Source: Theobroma cacao (Eukaryota; Streptophyta; Magnoliopsida; Malvales; Malvaceae). From it: a DNA stretch of 64,000 nt. Shown here piece after piece: positions 57,915 to 64,000 of the stretch. The first letter of the stretch is position 1. Every line of letters starts with the position of its first letter. The translations under genes were made by a program, and so were the position numbers. The DNA is taken from the NCBI RefSeq assembly GCF_000208745.1, contig NC_030859.1, positions 840,548 through 904,547 on the forward strand. Reading direction: 5' to 3'. The notes under the pieces are model-generated. The model saw only the letters and a program-made list of their open reading frames with translations, ran no database searches and had not been told where the DNA came from.

Positions 57915-60219
57915 TTAGGACCAGGAACAGGGATGTACATATGATATTTCTCCATACATACAATCACCATGAGGATCAAGATTTTTCATTTCGGAATCCG
58001 CATTTTCCTGCATCTCCAATGCAAGCTTTAGCATCAGCACCACTTCATCCATCTCAGGCCATGTATTTCCCTCCAAACAGGTACAATAATAAGCAAGATC
58101 CATGAATCTCCGAAAACACCCTGGAGCTATCTTCCCCTTCAGATATGGATCAATGATATTATAAATGGTTCCTCTACCTATGCACCGACGGACCCAATCA
58201 ACTAGATGTCGTTCATCCTCGTCCAATGTTGGATCAAATACCTTTCTAGCACACAACACTTCAAATAAAACAACCCCAAACGAGTACACATCACTTTCTT
58301 TTGAAAGTCCACCATCTTTAAGATGCTCTGGATCCAAACAACCGTTACTGCCCTTCACTACTGAGTCTACTTTTTCCAAAGCTTTTGACGTGCTAAAGCA
58401 TGAAAGTTGTAAACACATCTTGGACAACCCAAAATCAGACAGCTTACCAACCAAATTGTAGTCCAATAGAATATTGCTGCTCTTAACATCACTGTGAATT
58501 ATTGCTGGCTTTACTCTAGTATGAAGGTAATGTAATCCACGAGCTGCATCAATACATATCTTTAGCCTCTGCTTCCATGGGAGTGGATCATACTCAGAAC
58601 CATAAAGATGATCACTGAGTGTCCCGTTTTTCATGTACAAACGCAGAGCTTATACTGATTATACTGATTACATTTAACCACACGTGGAAAAGTGATGTAA
58701 CTGGATCAAATGATCACATTACATCATTACATTACAAAAATTTGATCACATTACATTTATCAAGCCTGATCATCTCATCTTTATCACTGCAAATCCCAAA
58801 AAGAGACACGAGATGTTGATGCCGTAGCTGGCAGAGCAATTGCAATTCGGTTTGGAACTTATTAAATGCCTGTGCTGCATCTGGATTTAAGCGTTTGACA
58901 GCAACCAAGTTTCCATCATCGATAAACCCTTTGTACACATTTCCAAAACTACCTCTACCGATAAGCATGTTTGGATGAAAGTTGTTGGTAGCAACTTTGA
59001 TCTACGTTAGAGAAAATTGACGGTGAATTTCATCTGCCCAAGTAAATTCTGAACTATTGCTATCGTCTACAATGATATGGCCAGAAACAGAGATACGAAA
59101 TGATATATCTCTGTACATACATTCACCATGAGGATCAAGATCCTTCATTTCTGAATCTGCTTTCTCTTGCATCTCCAATGCAAGCTCTAGCATGAGCTCC
59201 ACTTCACCCATCTCAGGCCGTTTATCTCTCTTTGCATTCATACAGCAATGAGCGATGTCCACGAATATCTTGAAACACTCTGGAGCTATGTTCCCCTTCA
59301 AATATGGATCAATGATATTATAAATGGTTCCTTCGCCTATGCAAAGACGGACCCAGTCACTTAGATATACATTACAACTATTGTGGATTGGATTTAAGAG
59401 TGCTGGTCTAGCACACAACACTTCAAATAAAACAACCCCAAATGAGTACACATCACATTTTTCTGAAATTTCAGAATCCCTAATATACTCTGGATCCAGA
59501 TAACCAAAACTACTCTCTACTCCTGACACCATTTTTTTCAAAGCTTTTGAATTGTTATATGAAGGTTGTGGACGCATCTTGGCCAACCCGAAATCAGAAA
59601 CCTTACCAACCCATTTTTCATCCAAAAGAATATTGTTGCTCTTGACGTTACGGTGAATTACTGCATGCTTTGCTCAAGTATGAAGGTAATGTAATCCACG
59701 AGCTGCACCAATACATATCTCTAGCCTCTGCTTCCATGGGAGTGGATCATAACCACAACCATAGAGATGATGGCCGAGTGACCCGTTTTTCATGAGTTCG
59801 TATACAGCGATCTTCTCGTCCTTATCATTGCAATACCCCATAAGAGACACGAGATGTTGGTGGAGCAGCTGGCAGAGGAACTGCACTTCGGTTTGGAACT
59901 CCTTGAGTCCATATGCTTCATCTGGTCCGAGGATATGGACTCCATCTGGTCTGAGGTGTTTAACAGCAACCAAGGTTCCATCATCGACAATCCCTTTGTA
60001 CACATCTACAAAACCATTTTTACCGATAACCAAGTTTGGATGAAAGTTGTTGGTAGCAGCTATGATCTCGGGTAAAGAAAATTGACGGTAAATTTCCTCA
60101 GGAAGAGCTACTGGATATTGAATCCTAGCGTGTTTTCCCTTACTTTTTTCTGATTTTCTATTGCCTGCTGCTTTCGTAAAGACTTTAAAGAAACTTGGAA
60201 AATGTGAAGGATTTCCCAT
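57915..60219 (-). pseudogene. Tandem FERONIA-like kinase gene, two kinase domains, disrupted
   Basis: Receptor-like cytoplasmic kinase relatives of the CrRLK1L/FERONIA group; no ectodomain or membrane helix. ATG 60,219 (MGNPSHFPSFF) starts a basic leader. Domain 1 (about 60,110-59,080) has VAVK lysine and DFG, but its glycine loop is GKNGFV and the HRD site reads HRN. A TGA at 59,674-59,676 replaces the Arg codon after LHYLHT. In the same frame the tail leads through EIHRQFSL to TAG (59,002-59,004), which stands where relatives have Glu (PEIIAATNNF). Domain 2 (58,995-57,960) follows with an intact loop GRGSFG, VAVK, HSD and DFG, but an insertion of about 130 bp (58,637-58,768) cuts the hinge and shifts the frame; its C-terminus also diverges. 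It could instead be two genes fused by deletion. Confidence 0.65.
58637..58768. mobile_element. Short AT-rich insertion in kinase domain 2
   Basis: About 130 bp placed between DEMI and MKNGTLSDHL codons, replacing the hinge residues found in sister copies. Contains repeated TGATCACATTACAT and duplicated ATACTGATT. Possibly a MITE fragment; ends not defined. Confidence 0.45.
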
Positions 60220-61308
60220 GGGGGAAGTAGTGAAGGAGAAAGGAGAAAGAAGCAAGTCTGGGTCTGGATCTGGATTGATATTTGTGGTGTTATCTCATCA
60301 AGGAGAAGTCTTGCTTGCCTTTGCTTTAAACATTCATGTACTTTAACCAGAGTTAAAGGCTTTGCCTTCATGATCATCACCGGCAAGAAAAATCTAAACA
60401 TAAAATGTCAAAAAACCCCATCGTAGAAGACATGGAATGACACTAATGCCTTCATCAATATAAAAAATGTAAAACTTCTTTTGATTCCAATTATCATATC
60501 TTACATGACTCGTAAGCCCCAGGAGCCTGTAGGTGACACAAAATTGGTTGTCAATTGTCCCCCAAACTTCTCTTGGTGCCGTCTACTTATTGGGGACTTT
60601 TCTTTTCTTTTTTTTTTTTCAGAGTTCTTGATCTCGAATGATATGGAGACTGAAATTTATTTATATTATCTATAGAAGTTTGAAGCTGGTTTCAGCCCAA
60701 CAGACTTTAATAGATACTCATATTATCGTTTACTATGAATGAAATGATTATTACTATTCAAAAAACTTTTTTTGTCTCCAATTTTCACAACTAAAAAAAA
60801 TAATTGTGTTACAATCTTTTTGCCACCCCCAGATCTGGAAATGTGCAAACCTGTCATAAGATCACTCACTAAGCTTTTCAAGAAAGTTTTAATATCAAAA
60901 ACAAAGACATCAAATTCCAATGGCCCTAATCTCCCATGGGGAAGACAAGTGGAACCTTGATTCTTTATGTAAATTAAAATCCAGGCGTTACAATTGACCA
61001 AGAAGCAAGAAAAGCCCTATTAGACCCACAAAGTAGTTTCCATTTCTGTTTTCTTGTTTGCATCTATGCTAGCTCTTTTTGCTTCTTTTTTTTTCTGAGA
61101 AATTATCTGGTTGGGTGTCCGTTTTAGGAAGAAGAAACCATCCATTACAATCATAGCTAAGATATGAACAAAAAGAGTGAGATTTATAAACTATGTTAGT
61201 TACATCAAAGAAGATTAGGAAGAAAGATAAAAGAGTAAGAAATAATTGAGTTATTTTGATTAATTAAAAAAATTATGTCGTTAAGTCAATTTTAAACTAG
61301 CATTAATA
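60220..61308. other. Intergenic between kinase copies
   Basis: Positions 60,740-61,250 recur at 62,620-62,990, both upstream of or between kinase copies. A minus-strand ORF over part of it (60,723-61,001) is shared by the repeat, but I cannot assign it. Confidence 0.45.
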
Positions 61309-62127
61309 TCACAAACTGTGGTCAGAAACAGGAATACTAAATGTTACTTCTTCGTACATACATTTACCATGAGGATCAATATCCACCAATTCAGAATCTG
61401 CTTTCTCTTGCATCTCCAATGCAAACTCTAACATGAGCTCCACTTCACCCATCTCAGGCCGTGTATCTCCCTTCTCACTAATACAGCAATAAGCAATGTC
61501 CACGAATATCTTGAAACATCCTGGAGCTATCCTCCCCATCAGATATGGATCAATGATATTATAAATGGTTCCTTCACCTATACACCGACGAACCCAATGA
61601 ACTAGAAATTTTTCATCCTCGTCTAATGTTGGATCAACGACTGGTCTAGCACACAACACTTCAAATAAAACAACCCCAAATGAGTAAACATCGCATTTTT
61701 CTGAAAGTTCACAACCCTTGTCATACTTTGGATCCACATAACTGGTCGCACCCACCAATCGTGAGTCGATTTTTTTCGAAGCTTTTGACGTGCTAGAGTA
61801 TAAAGGTTGCGGACGCATCTTGGATAATGTGAAACCAGAAAGCTTACTAACCCATTTGTCGCCCAAAACAATATTACCGCTATTGACGTCACAATGAATT
61901 ACCGCATGCTTTACTCCAGCATGAAGGTAATGTAATCCACGAGCCGCACCAATGCATATCTTTAGCCTGTGCTTCCATGGGAGTGGATTATAACCAGAAC
62001 CATAAAGATGATGAAGGAGTGCCCCGTTTATCATGAGTTTGCATACAAGGATCATCTCGTCCTTATCATTGCAGTACCCGATAAGAGGCACGAGATGTTC
62101 GTGGCGCAGCTGGCAGAGCAACTGCAC
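61309..62127 (-). pseudogene. FERONIA-like kinase fragment lacking N-lobe and DFG
   Basis: Open frame of 272 codons without an ATG (it begins GTG). It starts inside the helix after the catalytic lysine (QLLCQLRHEHLVPLIGY), so the glycine loop and lysine are missing. The upstream DNA is unrelated AT-rich sequence. The catalytic loop is HCDVNSGN (HRD Arg to Cys, Lys to Asn) and DFG is replaced by GFT (KLSGFTLSKM). The C-lobe motifs DVYSFGVVLFEVLCARP and TRPEMGEV are normal. A truncated pseudokinase or gene relic; no stop interrupts it. Confidence 0.7.
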
Positions 62128-63367
62128 TTCTGTTCGGTATATTTCTAGATTTAAAGGATTGAAATTTATTCATATAGAATATATATTAAAAAATTAATTA
62201 TTAAGTTATTAAATAGCCGACACAAGACAATCTTATAAACTCCCTTGTAGAATTAAAAAACTCCATCATTGATGTATAAAATAATAATCCATAAGTTAAA
62301 ATAGAATTCAAAATGTGAAATTGATAAAAAAAAATTTAATTTCAGAAGGACATTACCCAACCTTTTTACAATATAAAAAAGTAAAGCTCATGAACATGAT
62401 GATTATTATATATATATAGAGACTTGAGAAAGGAGATTCGAATTTAGTTTTTAAATTAAAGATACATGTATTTATTATTAAGTCAGATGATTAATATATA
62501 AAAAAATAAAAAAACATAAATATCTGAGACCTCTCTAATATCATAATAAACCCAAAAAAGAATTAGTTAAAATGGAAAACTTGTCTTGAATTAAAAGAAG
62601 GTCGCATCTTATATGACTCAAACTTATTATCAATTGTCTCCAATTTTCACAACCAAAAAAATTTATATTACAATTTTTTGCTACCCCCAAATCCAAAAAT
62701 GTGTAAAAACATCAAAAAATCCCTCACTTGCTTTTCAAGAAAGTTTCAACATCAAAAACAATGACATCAAATGCCAGTAGCCCTAATCTTCCCATGGGCA
62801 AGACAAGTGGAACCTTGATTCTTTATGTAAATTAAAATACAGGCCTTACACTTCACCAATAAGCAAGAAAACTATGTTAGTTATAAACACAGATAAAATA
62901 AGAGCAAAAAGAGTGAGATTTATAAACTATGTTAGTTATGTCAAAGAGGATTAAGAAGAAAGATAAAAGAGTGAGATAAAGATGTAGGTTTAATATATCA
63001 TCGTCCGATTGAAACAGACATTATGAATATATATACATGATAAAGGATTCAAATAGATTGCTCGTGAGGATTGCAGAGAGACGTTTAACTTGTTTGAAGG
63101 CTTTCTTTTCATTTGATTGATGACGAAAACACCTTGGTGAATGAAAGTAAGCCTAAGCATCCATTGAGAGAAAATGGGGGCAATTTCATGCAAATCCCCG
63201 CTTGATCTCTAGAAAGCACGAAATATCATAACAAAATCTATCATATTCTATGAAAAAAAAAGGCCCTATTCTCTTCAATCCGTGCCTTAGCCTCCTCATA
63301 CTTCATTCATAAGCAAGAAAAGGGGCACAATTTTAAGTAATCTAAACTAAGATCTAAAAATCTAAGT
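62128..63367. other. Intergenic between kinase copies
   Basis: AT-rich, with the duplicated blocks 62,620-62,990 and 63,120-63,360 described for the other kinase copies. No gene. Confidence 0.45.
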
Positions 63368-64000
63368 CTACCATCTAGATTCAAGTGATGAACTGTTATC
63401 CACAGAAAAACTGTGGTCAGAAACAGGGATAGAAAATGAAACTTCTCCATACGTACATTCACCATGAGGATCAACATCTTTCATTTTAGAATCTGCTTTC
63501 TCTTGCATCTTCAATGCAAGCTCTAGCATCATCTCCACTTCACCCATCTCAGGCCGTGTATCTCCCTTTTCACTGATACAGCAATAAGCGATGTCCACGA
63601 ATATCTTAAAACACTCTGGAGCTATCTTCCCCTTCAGGTATGAATCAATTATTTTATAAATGGTTCCATCGCCTATGCACCGACAGACCCAGTAAACTAG
63701 ATGTTGTTTATGCTCGTCCAATCTTCGATCAATGACTGGTCTAGCACACAAACTTCAAATAAAAAAACCCCAAATGAGTATACATCACATTTCTCTGAAA
63801 GTCCACCATCTCTCTGATACTCGGGATCCCAATAACCTAAAGTACCAAAAAATATTTCTGAGTGAAGTGGTTTCAAAGCTTTTGAAGTGCTAGAGTATGA
63901 AGGCTGTGGACGCATCTTGGAGAAGAAGAAACTTGAAAGCTTAGTAACCCATTTGTCGTCCAAAAGAATATTTCTGCTCTTGATGTCGCGGTGAATTACC
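63368..64000 (-). pseudogene. FERONIA-like kinase, 3' part, frameshifted; continues past window
   Basis: C-lobe of a kinase whose start lies right of the window. At the edge the catalytic loop reads HRDIKSRNILLDD (intact HRD), but DFG is replaced by SFF (KLSSFFFSKM). One base is missing near 63,750 (sisters GAAGTGTTGTGTGC, here GAAGTTTGTGTGC), which shifts the frame after VFLFE. The last part (CARPVIDRRLDE..) is open in the other frame and ends SLESRW. Confidence 0.7.

Noticed and set aside
61309..62127. Functional complete kinase
   Set aside because: No start codon, no glycine loop or catalytic lysine, and DFG is lost.

Overview
The window looks like nuclear DNA of a eudicot plant. It is AT-rich, its genes have GT-AG introns of about 80-1000 nt, and it contains plant-type B3 DNA-binding proteins, FERONIA-like receptor kinases, LTR-retrotransposon remains and microsatellites. 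I cannot fix the species; a malvid such as Theobroma or Gossypium is only a guess. Many apparent ORFs begin at GTG or TTG, which are not plant starts, so starts and exons were re-derived here by reading splice sites by eye.

Left two thirds (1-43,100): a repeat-built accessory locus. Two gene families are interleaved and have been duplicated together. The first is an unrecognised membrane-protein family. A 29-nt first exon (MSP..NLSL) is followed by one or more exons of about 440-490 nt, each encoding a four-helix membrane unit. Every intron is phase 2, so units can be added or lost without breaking the frame. Copies range from intact two-unit genes (15,415-16,551 and 27,489-28,616) to orphan first exons and broken units. 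The second family is six short proteins made of little more than one B3 domain, in three paralogous pairs (2,443/13,899; 18,812/40,187; 20,354/42,611). Direct duplications (about 1-3,000 with 11,425-14,460; about 14,700-21,100 with 36,750-43,400; a partial third copy at 26,450-28,650) explain the layout. Between them lie an 80-bp-type minisatellite, a probable 2.8-kb solo LTR (33,212-35,995), a second LTR-like remnant (about 24,830-26,042), a minisatellite that flips orientation (32,160-32,780) and a GC-rich cluster of three hairpins (7,347-7,463).

Middle right (44,600-56,500): three ordinary conserved genes, all on the minus strand: a CPRD49-type GDSL esterase (6 exons), an ADCK1-like ABC1 atypical kinase (12 exons) and Elongator subunit ELP4 (8 exons). 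Their exon phases all agree and the spliced lengths (256, 539 and 363 aa) fit the families.

Right end (57,900-64,000): decaying FERONIA-like kinase genes, also on the minus strand. One locus (57,915-60,219) carries two kinase domains head to tail. Only two in-frame stops interrupt the first domain and the start of the second, and a short insertion then breaks the second. The other two copies have lost the DFG motif, and one is also N-terminally truncated.

The most novel item is the phase-2 exon-repeat membrane family and its co-duplication with the mini-B3 genes. The tandem-kinase relic is second.
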